Below, piece by piece: positions 10,268-20,336 of a stretch of 64,000 nt of DNA. The position numbers were made by a program, and so were the translations under genes. Source of the DNA: Seminavis robusta (lineage: Eukaryota; Bacillariophyta; Bacillariophyceae; Naviculales; Naviculaceae); NCBI GenBank assembly GCA_903772945.1, contig CAICTM010000027.1, positions 1-64,000 on the forward strand. Reading direction: 5' to 3'. Below the pieces are notes generated by a model. It was not told the DNA's origin, ran no database searches, and saw nothing but the letters and a program-made list of their open reading frames with translations. Position 1 is the stretch's first letter. Each line of letters begins with the position of its first letter.

Positions 10268-11459
10268 GGTGGGCTCTAGATGCGACGGCTAGATGCGACG
10301 GCAAAGGCTCATGGTCGATCGAATGAACGAACGAAAGGAAACGTTTTGCTGCAGGAAACTCGCTCTTTATCTTTATTATCTATCCACTAATATCGGCAAA
10401 TGATGCTTCGAGTTGCTCTTGTCTTTGTTTGTTGCACTCGCTCATGCTGGAGACAGTCCTAAGAAGTTAAGGATGGATGCTGAAATGTGAGAGAGAAATT
10501 CACGAGGCTGCATCCACTTTTCACTTCTGGAGACAAAACCAAGCAAAGAGGGGGGCTCGCGGGAGGTGTGACACGCGATTGAATCAATAGGTGCAAAATC
10601 TGTAAGCATGTCTCTTGTCTCTGGACATCGACAGTATCGATTTTGTGTTCACGTCTCCAGCTGAATGAATACGGTACCGGTACACCCCAATCTTAGAGCT
10701 CTGGTGGAGAAGGAAGTGGTTGTGGAACCTTGTGCCTGAGATGGAGCATGAGACTGAGCCCGCTTGGATCTGTTTGACAACTTCACGAAATGTGTGCACC
10801 TCATTGCTGTTGACTTTCACCATCTCATCATCAATCTGGAGATTTTCATGCCAGGATGCTGGTCCTTTTCTTCAATACTACGAGCCCCCCCCCCCCCGAG
10901 TCGAGTCACTAGGACCAAGCCTCATCTCCCAAGTGGACACCTTTATCGTCTGGGGTATACGGATCCTCTATGGCTCGGTCAAGCGGTACAGTCTAGAGGG
11001 GAACAACCTTAATTAATAACAATTTGTTACTCTTTGGAGCAAGCCTCATGCCCCAGGTTTTCTCTTTCTTGTTGCAAAAAACGAAAACCTCTACAGGCAA
11101 CTGGGCCATCAGAATTTGCTGTTTGCAGTTTCTTCTTCATCTCTCTTCAGCCCATCCCTCTGCTTCCACAAACATTACCGCTTTCCTGGCTTACAACCAT
11201 GGGAGTGACTGAGGACGGCAGTTGACTCACACTCAGTCGAGTCGGCTGTCACTCCCAGAAAGCCGGCATCAACCACACTTCGCTGGAAATAATAAAAACG
11301 CGCTGTGGTTGCGATGTTGTTGACTGCGATGTTGCCGATGTCCTCCATGTTGTGTTACTCTTGCTGCAGCCGGTGAGGACCTTGCATGGGACCATCTGGC
11401 ACCGATGTTGGGCTTATTTGGCTCACACCTTAATCTACCAATAAAAAACAATAGGCACC
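10268..11459. other. Intergenic region between transposase and first SGNH-like gene
   Basis: Holds a run of 13 C at about 10885-10897, a GGTACCGGTAC motif near 10672-10682, and, at 11389-11420, the CCATCTGGCACCGATGTTG box shared with the second SGNH-like gene. Small frames here have no recognisable domain. Confidence 0.4.
11389..11459 (+). promoter_or_regulatory. Conserved upstream/5' leader box of SGNH-like gene A
   Basis: CCATCTGGCACCGATGTTG followed by GGCT and, ~40 bp later, an AT-rich AATAAAAAAC leader directly before the ATG. The same box stands ~60 bp before the ATG of the paralogue (14605-14640). Shared by descent; a promoter or leader role is an inference. Confidence 0.45.
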
Positions 11460-13247
11460 ATGAGGACCAAGCTCGCTAAACAGCCAAGGGGAGGAGCCAT
11501 CAGGGAGTCCGTGAGACTCCTTGTATACGTCGTTGTTCTCACTACCGGTACTGCTCTAAGCTATTGGAGCACCCCCCTACTGAATTGGATGAACGTGAAT
11601 GCCACAACCACTACCAAAGTTAATGGGACAAGTACCAGCAGCAGTGGTTACACCAACACCACAACACCGCTGGAGTCCAAGGACAGCATGATTGTTGACC
11701 TTCTAAAACAACAAATGCAGGAACTAGAAAAGGAAAAGAGCAATCTAAAAGAATCCTTGGAAAGAGAACGCAAACATTCTGAGGAGCTCTTGAAGGAAAA
11801 GGAATCCATTGAAAAAGAACACATGCATGCTGAGGAGCTCTTGAAGCAAAATGAATCCATTGAGAAAAATCACCAGCAGCCACAAACAGAAACTGGCTTA
11901 GAGGAAGTCAAGACTGCCACGTCCATCGACCCACAGCCTAATACAAAAGTGGAATCTTTGGAATCCAACACTGCAAAAGTGGAGATTGCACCCAACCCTG
12001 ATGGTTCAATGGCATCTGATATATCCTCCATGTATCACCTTCCAGACCAATCCAGGGTAGTTGTTGAACTTCGGTCTGATGCTCGTTGTCCCCGACCCTA
12101 CCTTGTGGGTCGTTTGTCTGGACCTGCCCTGGTTCGGTTGGCTTGGACATGGTCTAGTGGTAATGGGAAAAGTGGTAGTGTGATGACTGGGACCTATGAT
12201 GTCCCTGACAATGGGGAATACTTCTTGGAGATCCTGGTTGTCCACTGCAATGACTTTTCTTATGGGGTTCGCAGTGCACTGGAGGACAGAGACAACCTTA
12301 AAAGTCCAACACTAAAGGTTACAGGTGAACCTAATCCATTGACCTTTAACTTTCAACCTGTCTGCACTGAAGATCCATTTAAGGGTCGACTCACCAGCAA
12401 GACTGCCTCCATCCTAATTGCGCAGAATGGCAACACAGATGGTGAGGTTGTGCCCGGATTTTGGAAGAAGACAGACAAAGTCAAGGCCACTGTGTTACAC
12501 ACCCGATTGCAACCAGAACTGTGCTACCATGAATTTATGGCACAGCAGAACTTGTCCCAGATTTGTCATGAACAGGTCCAGCTAGATCGATTTCTAGACT
12601 ATGAGTTTGAATGGTCATCCTCCATGAAGCACCTAAGTGCAGAGGCAGTGCAGCAGTCCAGTCTTACCACCATTTGCATTGCTGGATGGAGTCATGCCCG
12701 TCTACTTGTCAATGTATCCACAACAATGGGATTCAGGCCTGTTAATCCAACACAAAACCTTTACAACATTACAACTAAATGGGTCAAGGCAAAGTATCCT
12801 CTGGATGTTGTGAATCAAGTCAACTTTATGAAAGAGAAAAACTGCAGCAGCCTGATTATTGGTGTGACTCAATGGCCTGCGAGCTATGATGGGAATCGCC
12901 CAACACTACTGGGAGATTACTACAAGGACTTGAAAGACATGGTCCAAGCAGTGAGAACTGCCATACCTGGGCTTTCCTTGTTCTTTCGAAGTGTTCATAT
13001 AACTCCCTTGATGGGCTCTGCTATCATGTGTCCACCAAAGGATTGGCGCACAGGAACGGCCATGAATGGATACAATGAAGTGATACAACAAGTTTGCCAA
13101 GAAATGAATATTCAATTCTTGGATGCTACATTTTTGACAGCACCAGTGTGGGATGCATCCCCTGACTACAATCACTTGGATGAAAGGACATCAAATGCTG
13201 AGATTTTGTATCTTGCATCTTCTGCTTTGCTGCTCAGGGGAAAGTGA
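11460..13247 (+). CDS. Type II membrane protein, coiled-coil stalk plus SGNH-like domain (copy A)
   Basis: Single exon, 595 residues. A basic N-terminus is followed by a signal anchor at ~19-40 (VRLLVYVVVLTTGTALSYW), so the bulk faces the Golgi lumen or cell exterior. A Thr/Asn-rich spacer leads to a coiled coil with two 17-residue units built on HSEELLKEKESIEKE. From ~180 a beta-rich domain begins ('VVVELRSDARCPRPYL'). The last ~200 residues resemble the SGNH/PC-esterase fold found in NXPE, PMR5/TBL and CAS1 proteins: 'CIAGWSHAR' in the place of the GDS block, 'FFRSVHI', 'CPPKDWR' and a terminal D-x-x-H ('DYNHLDERTS'). Such proteins move acyl groups on cell-surface polysaccharide; that is a family-level inference, and the Gly-Asp-Ser of block I is Gly-Trp-Ser here. 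Its neighbour at 14670 is a tandem paralogue. Confidence 0.65.
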   Translation: MRTKLAKQPRGGAIRESVRLLVYVVVLTTGTALSYWSTPLLNWMNVNATTTTKVNGTSTSSSGYTNTTTPLESKDSMIVDLLKQQMQELEKEKSNLKESLERERKHSEELLKEKESIEKEHMHAEELLKQNESIEKNHQQPQTETGLEEVKTATSIDPQPNTKVESLESNTAKVEIAPNPDGSMASDISSMYHLPDQSRVVVELRSDARCPRPYLVGRLSGPALVRLAWTWSSGNGKSGSVMTGTYDVPDNGEYFLEILVVHCNDFSYGVRSALEDRDNLKSPTLKVTGEPNPLTFNFQPVCTEDPFKGRLTSKTASILIAQNGNTDGEVVPGFWKKTDKVKATVLHTRLQPELCYHEFMAQQNLSQICHEQVQLDRFLDYEFEWSSSMKHLSAEAVQQSSLTTICIAGWSHARLLVNVSTTMGFRPVNPTQNLYNITTKWVKAKYPLDVVNQVNFMKEKNCSSLIIGVTQWPASYDGNRPTLLGDYYKDLKDMVQAVRTAIPGLSLFFRSVHITPLMGSAIMCPPKDWRTGTAMNGYNEVIQQVCQEMNIQFLDATFLTAPVWDASPDYNHLDERTSNAEILYLASSALLLRGK

Positions 13248-14100
13248 AGCTGAAAGGGAAATGTATCAGCAGGAGCACCTGTCCTGTGACTCATTTCTGT
13301 TCAGACTCTACGAGGCGGGTGGCTTTATCCAATGGAATGCCTGTATACTAGTGCACTCGTGGGGCAGTGGATAAGTATCTATAAGAATCATAGTAACTGC
13401 ACAATCACAACATACCCCAGCTACCCCCTTGGTGATCTTGGAAGACGGAGATGATAGAACTGTGGACAGGTAGCCATCCAAGATGTGGAGTATTGACAGG
13501 TGGGCAAAGGTACATCCAGTATTGAAACCAAATCAACCTAATCTAGCCAGTGTGACTTGACGTCGGATTGTACAGGGCGTACTGTATGACCCTGAGAAAA
13601 CAAGAGACACGGGTCAATCAAGGCAACTCATTCTCTAGGGGACTACTTTTTACATGAACCTGACCAACTATTCCAGGTGCTCTCGGTCATCGGTGGTAAT
13701 GCAGGTCTTCCATATCTCCCATCTACTTCCCACCTTGCAACCATCTGTTGTAAATGGATGGTGCTGGGAAGCTGTACTATGCACAAACAAAGGATATGCC
13801 GGTGTTGGTACCGTACCGGTGGTACCGCTACCGTAGAAAGACAACCGTCATCGTTACGGCACCTTACAAGAGTGAGAGAGGCAGCAGCCGGCGTCTCTGC
13901 TGGTTGAAAGCACCTCGCGAGTGTGGATTGAAAAAACGCACACCCACACCCACACCTCCACGAAACCAGAAACAACCTTTGAAAATGAAAACTGTTGCTG
14001 AAGAGAACGTCCTTGGTACTAGGTACCCCTACCGGTATATACATACCCAGCCACCATTGAGAGGGTATGGCACGGGCCACTGTGGATGTGACAACGACTT
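13248..14100. other. 3' flank of copy A, part of the duplicated unit
   Basis: About 390 bases after the stop (to ~13640) match the 3' flank of copy B (16722 to ~17080), including CCAATGGAATGCCTGTATAC and GGGGCAGTGGATAAGTATCT. The rest is intergenic with clustered GGTACCG/CCGGT words near 13800-13835. No further gene seen. Confidence 0.6.
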
Positions 14101-14325
14101 CTAGTTTTTCTTTGGGTTGACGTTGCTAAAACTGCATACGGTACCCTCATGTGTTGTTGTGGGTCTTCCTTTTCTCGTGTTGTGTTGTTGTGGTCCTCTC
14201 CCCTTTATGTTCGTTACTAGTTTTTCTGTGGATTGATGTTGCTAAAGCTGCATACGGTTACCTCTTGTATTGTTGTTGGTCTTTTCATGCTCGTGTTGTG
14301 TTGTTTTTGTCTCCCCTCGTGCCTC
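14101..14325. repeat. Two-copy tandem repeat, 116-bp period
   Basis: CTAGTTTTTCT... at 14101 and again at 14217. Both copies contain GTTGCTAAA(A/G)CTGCATACGGT and a CTCGTGTTGTGTTGTT run. The copies differ at many positions and by small gaps, so the duplication is old. Non-coding. Confidence 0.8.
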
Positions 14326-14604
14326 GCCGCCGTCGTCGATCGTATCGAACACGACATGGTGTAAAAGTGATTCAGTCCCACGATTCATGACTGAGGCTTG
14401 GGATTGCTCGCAGGAGTGATCTTTGCCGGATACTGCCGAGTACAGCAGTCTACGTTGTGCCTGGTACACCACCTGGCGGAAGACCATCAGTTGCTTGGCT
14501 GGACCTCTGTGGAGATGACGGTAATCGTCATGAGCAGAGGGAACTAGCTAGCTATTAGGAGAATTAACCAATGCCTTTCGCTCCTTTCCGCAAAGGTCCT
14601 GGAA

Positions 14605-14669
14605 CCATCTGGCACCGATGTTGAGCTCACTTTGCCCATACTTTCCGTCTCATAAAATACAAAGGCAAC
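14605..14669 (+). promoter_or_regulatory. Conserved upstream/5' leader box of SGNH-like gene B
   Basis: CCATCTGGCACCGATGTTG then AGCTCAC, matching the box before copy A, followed by a CATAAAATAC leader before the ATG at 14670. Confidence 0.45.
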
Positions 14670-16721
14670 ATGACGTCCCCAAAACCCAGGCCAAAAAGAG
14701 GAGCCATCAGTGAAGCCGTGAGAATCATTGTATACATCGTCGTTCTCACCACTTCTCTAAGCTATTGGAACAACGCCACAACCATCAGCTATCATTCCGG
14801 AAAAGGTACCAGCAGCACTGGTTGCACAGCGTCCAATGACAGTGAGTTGAGTAACACAACATTGACCTTTTGGAGGGAGCAAGCGGACAATGCCAAGCAG
14901 AATAGTGATGCTTTAGAAAAGCAAGTTCATGAGCGAACTCAAGAACGAGACTTGGCACAATCCAACGCCAGAACCACACTCGAATCCAAAGACAGCATGA
15001 TTGCCAACCTAAAAACACAACTGCAGGCACTAGAAAAAGAAAAGAGCCACCTGAAAGAATCCATTGAAAAAGAACACAAACACACCGAGGAGCTCTTGAA
15101 GCAAAAGGAATCCATTGAAAACGAACTCAAACATGCTGAGGAGCTCTTGAAGCAAAAGGAATCCATTGAAAACGCACTCAAACATGCTGAGAAGCTCTTG
15201 AAGCAAAAGGAATCCATTGAAAAAGAACACAAACATTCTGAGGAGCTGGTGAAGCAAAAGGACAATGACGAAACCAAGAATCAAAACAGGGACAACGCAA
15301 AGAATCAGGACAATGCAAAGCAGAACCACAGCAAGGACACTTCTGCCAATGTCCAACAGCCGAACACAGAAACTGGCACAGAGGAAGTCAAGACTGCCAC
15401 TTCCAAAGACCCACAGCCTAATTCAAAAGCGGAAGCTTTGGAATCCAACACTGCAAAAGTGGAGATTGCACACAACCCTGATGGTTCAATGGCATCTGAT
15501 ATATCCTCCATGTATCACCTTCCAGACCAATCCAAGGTAGTTGTTGAACTTCGGTCTGATGCTCGTTGTCCCCGACCCTACCTAGTGGGTCGTTTGTCAG
15601 GGCCTGCCCTGGTTCGGTTGGCTTGGACATGGTCTAGTGGTAATGGAAATAGTGGTAGCGTGATGACTGGGTCCTATAATGTCCCTGACAATGGGGAATA
15701 TTTTTTGGAGATCCTGGTTGTCCACTGCAATGACTTTTCTTATGGGGTTCGCAGTGCACTTGAGGACAGAGACAACCTTAAAAGTCCAACACTAAAGGTT
15801 ACAGGTGAACCTAATCCATTGACCTTTAACTTTCAACCTGTCTGCACTGAAGATCCATTGAAAGGTCGACTCACCAGCAAGACTGCCTCCATTCTAGTTG
15901 TGCAGAATGGCAACACTTATGGTGAGGTTGTGCCTGGTTTTTGGAAGAAGACAGCCAAGGTCAAGGCCACTGCATTACAGACCCGAGTGCAACCCGAACT
16001 GTGCTTTCATGAATTTGTGGAGAAGAAGAACTTGTCCCAGGTTTGTCATGAACAGGTCCAGCTGGATCGATTTCTTGACTATGAGTTTGAATGGTCATCC
16101 TCCATGAAGCACCCAAGTGCAGAGGTGGTGCAGCAGTCCAGCCTTACCACCATTTGCATTGCTGGATGGAGTCACGCCCGTCGACTATATGGAGCAGCTG
16201 GGGCAATGGGATTCACAAGAAAACACAATTACAACATTACAACTGAGTGGGTCAAGGCAAGGTATCCTCACGATGTTGCACATGTAAAACAAATCAACTT
16301 TATGAAAGAGAAAAACTGCAGCAGCCTGATTATTGGTGTGACTCAATGGCCTGCGAGCTATGATGGGAAGCACCCAACACTACTGGGAGATTACTACAAG
16401 GACTTGAAAGACATGGTCCAAGCAGTGAGAACTGCCATACCTGGGCTTTCCTTGTTCTTTCGAAGTGTTCATACAAACGCATTGATGGGCTCTACTGTCA
16501 TGTGTCCACCAAAGGATTGGCGCACAGGAACGGCCATGAATGGATACAATGAAGTGATAAAACAAGTTTGCCAAGAAATGAATATTCAATTCTTGGATGC
16601 TACATTTTTGACGGCACCTGTGTGGGATGCATCCCCTGACTACACTCACTTGGATGAAAGGACATCAAATGCTGAGATTTTATATCTTGCATCTTCTGCT
16701 TTGCTGTTCAGGGAAAAGTGA
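14670..16721 (+). CDS. Type II membrane protein, coiled-coil stalk plus SGNH-like domain (copy B)
   Basis: Single exon, 683 residues, tandem paralogue of the 11460 gene. It has the same basic start and signal anchor (~17-35). The stalk is longer: about four 17-residue coiled-coil units (HAEELLKQKESIENELK type) at roughly residues 130-198, then an Asn/Lys/Gln-rich linker. From ~270 to the end it is nearly identical to copy A, including 'VVVELRSDARCPRPYL', 'CIAGWSHAR', 'CPPKDWR' and 'DYTHLDERTS'. The luminal halves are almost the same in DNA while the stalks differ in repeat number and sequence. A role in modifying surface glycans is inferred, as for copy A; the enzymatic activity is unproven. 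Confidence 0.65.
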   Translation: MTSPKPRPKRGAISEAVRIIVYIVVLTTSLSYWNNATTISYHSGKGTSSTGCTASNDSELSNTTLTFWREQADNAKQNSDALEKQVHERTQERDLAQSNARTTLESKDSMIANLKTQLQALEKEKSHLKESIEKEHKHTEELLKQKESIENELKHAEELLKQKESIENALKHAEKLLKQKESIEKEHKHSEELVKQKDNDETKNQNRDNAKNQDNAKQNHSKDTSANVQQPNTETGTEEVKTATSKDPQPNSKAEALESNTAKVEIAHNPDGSMASDISSMYHLPDQSKVVVELRSDARCPRPYLVGRLSGPALVRLAWTWSSGNGNSGSVMTGSYNVPDNGEYFLEILVVHCNDFSYGVRSALEDRDNLKSPTLKVTGEPNPLTFNFQPVCTEDPLKGRLTSKTASILVVQNGNTYGEVVPGFWKKTAKVKATALQTRVQPELCFHEFVEKKNLSQVCHEQVQLDRFLDYEFEWSSSMKHPSAEVVQQSSLTTICIAGWSHARRLYGAAGAMGFTRKHNYNITTEWVKARYPHDVAHVKQINFMKEKNCSSLIIGVTQWPASYDGKHPTLLGDYYKDLKDMVQAVRTAIPGLSLFFRSVHTNALMGSTVMCPPKDWRTGTAMNGYNEVIKQVCQEMNIQFLDATFLTAPVWDASPDYTHLDERTSNAEILYLASSALLFREK

Positions 16722-17375
16722 AGCTGGAAAGGGACAGTTACCAGCAGGAGCACCTTTCTGTCCTGTGACTCATTTCTGTTCAGACTCTACTAGCATTGTG
16801 GCATTATCCAATGGAATGCCTGTATACTAGTGCACTCGTGGGGCAGTGGATAAGTATCTATAAGAATCATAGTAACTGCACAATCACAGCATGCCCCATC
16901 CACTCCCTTGAGCAATCTTGGAAGACAGAGATGATGGAACTGGGGATAGGTACCAGTAGGGCCAGGCACATGCAGTATCGGAATCAAATCAAGCCAGTTG
17001 GACTCGTCCTCGGATTATGTGACCCTGGTGCCAACAAAAGACACCGATCAATAGTGCAGGGCAAGCCATTCCCCAGGGCTACGGTAAGAATGAGTACGGT
17101 GCATCACCACGAAAATGAGAACATGAACAAGTCCCCTCGCGAAGCCCAGCACTTGCTCCAGAACCACGAAGAAGCGGGGACAACCAGGAGGCTTGATGCA
17201 AGTCCGCGCTACCCATCCGAAGAACGGAGCATTCCTGTGTTTGATACATGTACGGGAAAGAGGGAGAAGAGCAAAGTGCGAGAAAGCCCTAGTCGAAATT
17301 ACTTCGTGCGACATCCAATAGATGAAAAAGAGCCCCAAAGACCACGCTAGTGATTGTCAGTGACAGCACCATTTG
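16722..17375. other. 3' flank of copy B and spacer to the CysRS gene
   Basis: The first ~360 bases belong to the duplicated unit shared with 13248-13640. The rest separates convergent genes. An open frame at 16796-17350 is not supported by any domain and crosses the duplicated non-coding flank. Confidence 0.5.
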
Positions 17376-19826
17376 CTAAATGGATAGTGCCGCTATTCCC
17401 TCCTTGATGGTTTTGATCTCTGCTTCCACGGCATCCAGTAGACTTTGCGGGGTGCCTTCTGATTTGGCCATCAGGTCGTCATAGAGTTTCTTTTGCTTGT
17501 CAATGGCCTTGGTCAATTTTTTGGTTTGTCCTTTGCTGACTTCGCTGCCATCGGCGTTGACTGTTGGCACACCCCTATCATCCCATTCCTTGTATTCCTC
17601 CGTCTTTCGGAACAGCTGGTCAGGGGCAACCATGGACTCTTGCAGCTTTTTCAATTCCTTGTCTTTCGCGACGAGCTTCTTTTCCATCTTGTCTTTTTTG
17701 ACTGCGGCCTCTTTGGCTTTCTTTTCCTGGATTTCCTTCATCATGGTGGCGGGGTCTTCTCGGTTCCAACGTGAGCCATCTGCTCGATCTTCCACTCGGA
17801 CCCCCACTGTCGGCATTACTTCATCTCGCAATAAATCGCAGTTTTGCAGAATGCTCTGAATCGCCCTCGCGGCAGCGGCCGGATCATCCTTGCTGGCCTT
17901 GACTGCCGCCAATGCTTCGTTTCGCACCTGCTCTCGAAAGGACACCAGAACGTCAATCACGGCATTGGCCGCAGCTCCATCGTCGCCTTCTCCTGCCCCG
18001 CTCGTTTCAAATCCAAAGTCATCGTTGCCCGTGACCACACCAAACACCTTTAGAATTTGTGTGACATAGACCGCGATGGACTTGAGCGTCAAGACGGCCG
18101 GTTTGACGTCCGGGATGCGCAAGTAGACATTGGCTTGACTGATGACGGACATTAATGCGAGCATGGCATCCTTGGTGTTGAAATTATCCAACAACGATTC
18201 GTGTACCTTTTGTTGTGTGTCCAAGAGTGCATCGGCCAGTTTTCTATCCTGGTCTAGCATGCGCCATCCGATTTCGTCGTCGAGATAATCGTTGCGACTC
18301 AATGCCTCCACTTCACGAAAGAATGCCTTGAATGTGTTTTCTTTGCTGCGCGCATCATCGACTGTCTGATCGGAGTAATTCATGGGTTGATCCCATCCTT
18401 GCATCAAGAAGAGGATTCGCAGCTGCCGTGGTGTATTCTCCCCCAGCGCTTGTCGAATGGTGATGAAATTTTTCAACGATTTGGACATTTTCAATCCTGC
18501 AATGCTCAAATGACCCGTGTGGGTAAAGTAATTGACCCATTGATGGCATTCTTGATCATCACCCGTCCCAATGCACTTTCCGAGGCAGGCTTCGGACTGC
18601 GCCAGTTCATTATCGTGGTGCGGGAATTTCAAATCTTCTCCACCGGAATGAATGTCCAGGTTTTCACCGAGAATATCACTGGCCACGACACTGCACTCAA
18701 TGTGCCATCCGGGTCGACCGGGTCCCCAGGGCGATTCCCATGCGGGTTCTCCCGGTTTGGAGGATTTCCAGAGCGCAAAGTCGTTCGTGTTGCGTTTTTC
18801 ACTGTCCCCGCCACTGGCCAGGGCACCTTCCGATTCGGCCAATTCCGCCGCCGATGTTTCGGTTCCGGCCACGGCCGGACTGAGTTTGCGATAATTGTGT
18901 CCCGACGCGGTAAATGCATCGAGTGACAAGTAGACGGATCCATTGGATTCGTATGCCATGTTTCGATCGACGATTTTGGCAATAAAGTCTTTGATTTGAG
19001 GAATGTACTCTGTGACGCGGGTGAGGACATCGGGTTCTCTAATGCCGAGCGCTTTCATGTCTTCCATGAATTCTCTCTCGTAGTAGCGCGCGTGTTTAAG
19101 AAAGACAGAATGATCGGTGACCTCGTGACCCTTTTCTCTATCGAGTTTGTCGGCCAGCACGGACTTGGCAGCTTGAATCATAGTCTTGGCGTCGGCATTG
19201 TCAGCTGCCTGGATTTTGGTGACATCGGCAGCCAAATTTTTTTGTTTGACTTGGTGCTGCTTGAGCAATTCTTCTTGTTCGACACGAGCTCTAGAATCTG
19301 ATTTTTCCGTGGCTTCTTTGAGAGCTGCTTCGATTTGGACTTTTTTGCTGGCCGCCTTGTCTTGGGCTTCTTGGACGGCCGTTTGGATGAGACTCTTCAA
19401 GTCGTCCAATGACAGTTTGTTGGATGTCACGTCGTTGGTCAAATTTTCGAGCAGTAAATTCTGTCTGGCTCGAACGATAATTTTATCATCGATATCCGTG
19501 ACATTGACTTGATAGAGGACATTGTAGTGAAAGTAGTCCGTCATGATGCGACGCATAATATCCAATGACAGGTAGGTTCGGGCATGACCGACATGACTAC
19601 TATCGTAAACGGTAGGGCCACAGGTATACCATCGCACGGTCCGTCCATTCAGAGGGATAAAGGGCTGCTTGGTACCCGTCAAGGTATTGTTCATCAACAA
19701 CTGGCCTTGGGCAATTTCGCTAGAGGTATCAATGGCGGGAGGATGCCAGGGATGACGACGACCCGAAGGGTCAAACGTACTGGTGGGGCTACCCAATTTG
19801 CCAGCGCCTGCCAAGGACATCTTCAA
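17376..19826 (-). CDS. CARS: Cysteinyl-tRNA synthetase (cytosolic type)
   Basis: Single exon, 816 residues, class Ia synthetase that charges tRNA-Cys with cysteine. The HIGH motif is HVGH at 78-81 in 'YDSSHVGHARTYLSLD', and KMSKS is intact at 446-450. The four zinc ligands that select cysteine are all in place: C69, C378, H403 and E407 (in 'FPHHDNELAQ'), with the same spacing as E. coli C209/H234/E238. A charged insertion at ~130-235 splits the Rossmann fold, a eukaryotic feature. The C-terminal ~200 residues add a helical domain and a Lys/Glu-rich coiled coil ('EKKAKEAAVKKDKMEKK'), as in eukaryotic cytosolic enzymes. No transit peptide is evident. The start could also be Met3; both Met codons are close together. 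It is divergent from the dynactin gene at 20337. Confidence 0.95.
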   Translation of the reverse strand: MKMSLAGAGKLGSPTSTFDPSGRRHPWHPPAIDTSSEIAQGQLLMNNTLTGTKQPFIPLNGRTVRWYTCGPTVYDSSHVGHARTYLSLDIMRRIMTDYFHYNVLYQVNVTDIDDKIIVRARQNLLLENLTNDVTSNKLSLDDLKSLIQTAVQEAQDKAASKKVQIEAALKEATEKSDSRARVEQEELLKQHQVKQKNLAADVTKIQAADNADAKTMIQAAKSVLADKLDREKGHEVTDHSVFLKHARYYEREFMEDMKALGIREPDVLTRVTEYIPQIKDFIAKIVDRNMAYESNGSVYLSLDAFTASGHNYRKLSPAVAGTETSAAELAESEGALASGGDSEKRNTNDFALWKSSKPGEPAWESPWGPGRPGWHIECSVVASDILGENLDIHSGGEDLKFPHHDNELAQSEACLGKCIGTGDDQECHQWVNYFTHTGHLSIAGLKMSKSLKNFITIRQALGENTPRQLRILFLMQGWDQPMNYSDQTVDDARSKENTFKAFFREVEALSRNDYLDDEIGWRMLDQDRKLADALLDTQQKVHESLLDNFNTKDAMLALMSVISQANVYLRIPDVKPAVLTLKSIAVYVTQILKVFGVVTGNDDFGFETSGAGEGDDGAAANAVIDVLVSFREQVRNEALAAVKASKDDPAAAARAIQSILQNCDLLRDEVMPTVGVRVEDRADGSRWNREDPATMMKEIQEKKAKEAAVKKDKMEKKLVAKDKELKKLQESMVAPDQLFRKTEEYKEWDDRGVPTVNADGSEVSKGQTKKLTKAIDKQKKLYDDLMAKSEGTPQSLLDAVEAEIKTIKEGIAALSI

Positions 19827-20336
19827 TCAGTTCGTCAATCAAGTAGTAGTGTATTAACGTTAAAAGTTGTATTATCAAGGAAAGCTCTTCCTTCCGTAGC
19901 TGAAAGCTGGTTTGTGAGGGGTATCTCAATTGGTGGGTCTATTGGAGTTGTCAGCGCACGGTTCGCCTTGGCATTGCCAAACCTGCGGTTCTTGGTGGCA
20001 AGTGTCTCTGAACGAAGGACAGACCCAAAGATATGCGAAAGATCCAGGCTGCAATCTTATTGTGCGAATACGGTAGCTAGTCTAATAAGCTTTATCAATT
20101 TAAAAGGGTGCGTTGCCCCCCTTGAATATCCTACGGTATCACTAACGCTATCATCACACGCAGGGCTGACCATTGGATCTTCGACAGCCGCCACGATGGA
20201 CGATGGCAGCAAGCCAAAAAGCGACCGTTCATTCCTTCCCTCTATCATTGCTACCCTCTAAAAATACCCGTCGTTGGTTTGATTAGAGTCTCTATCCTAT
20301 CTAGACTACTACACAGTATCTGATTCTTAGATAACA
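19827..20336. promoter_or_regulatory. Divergent promoter region, CysRS / dynactin subunit 2
   Basis: 510 bp between two divergently read genes, so it must hold both promoters. AT-rich parts lie near 19845-19880 and 20265-20335 close to each start codon. No specific element can be named. Confidence 0.5.

Noticed and set aside
16796-17350. 184-codon plus-strand frame
   Set aside because: Its first part lies in duplicated 3' flank whose other copy is not open; no domain.
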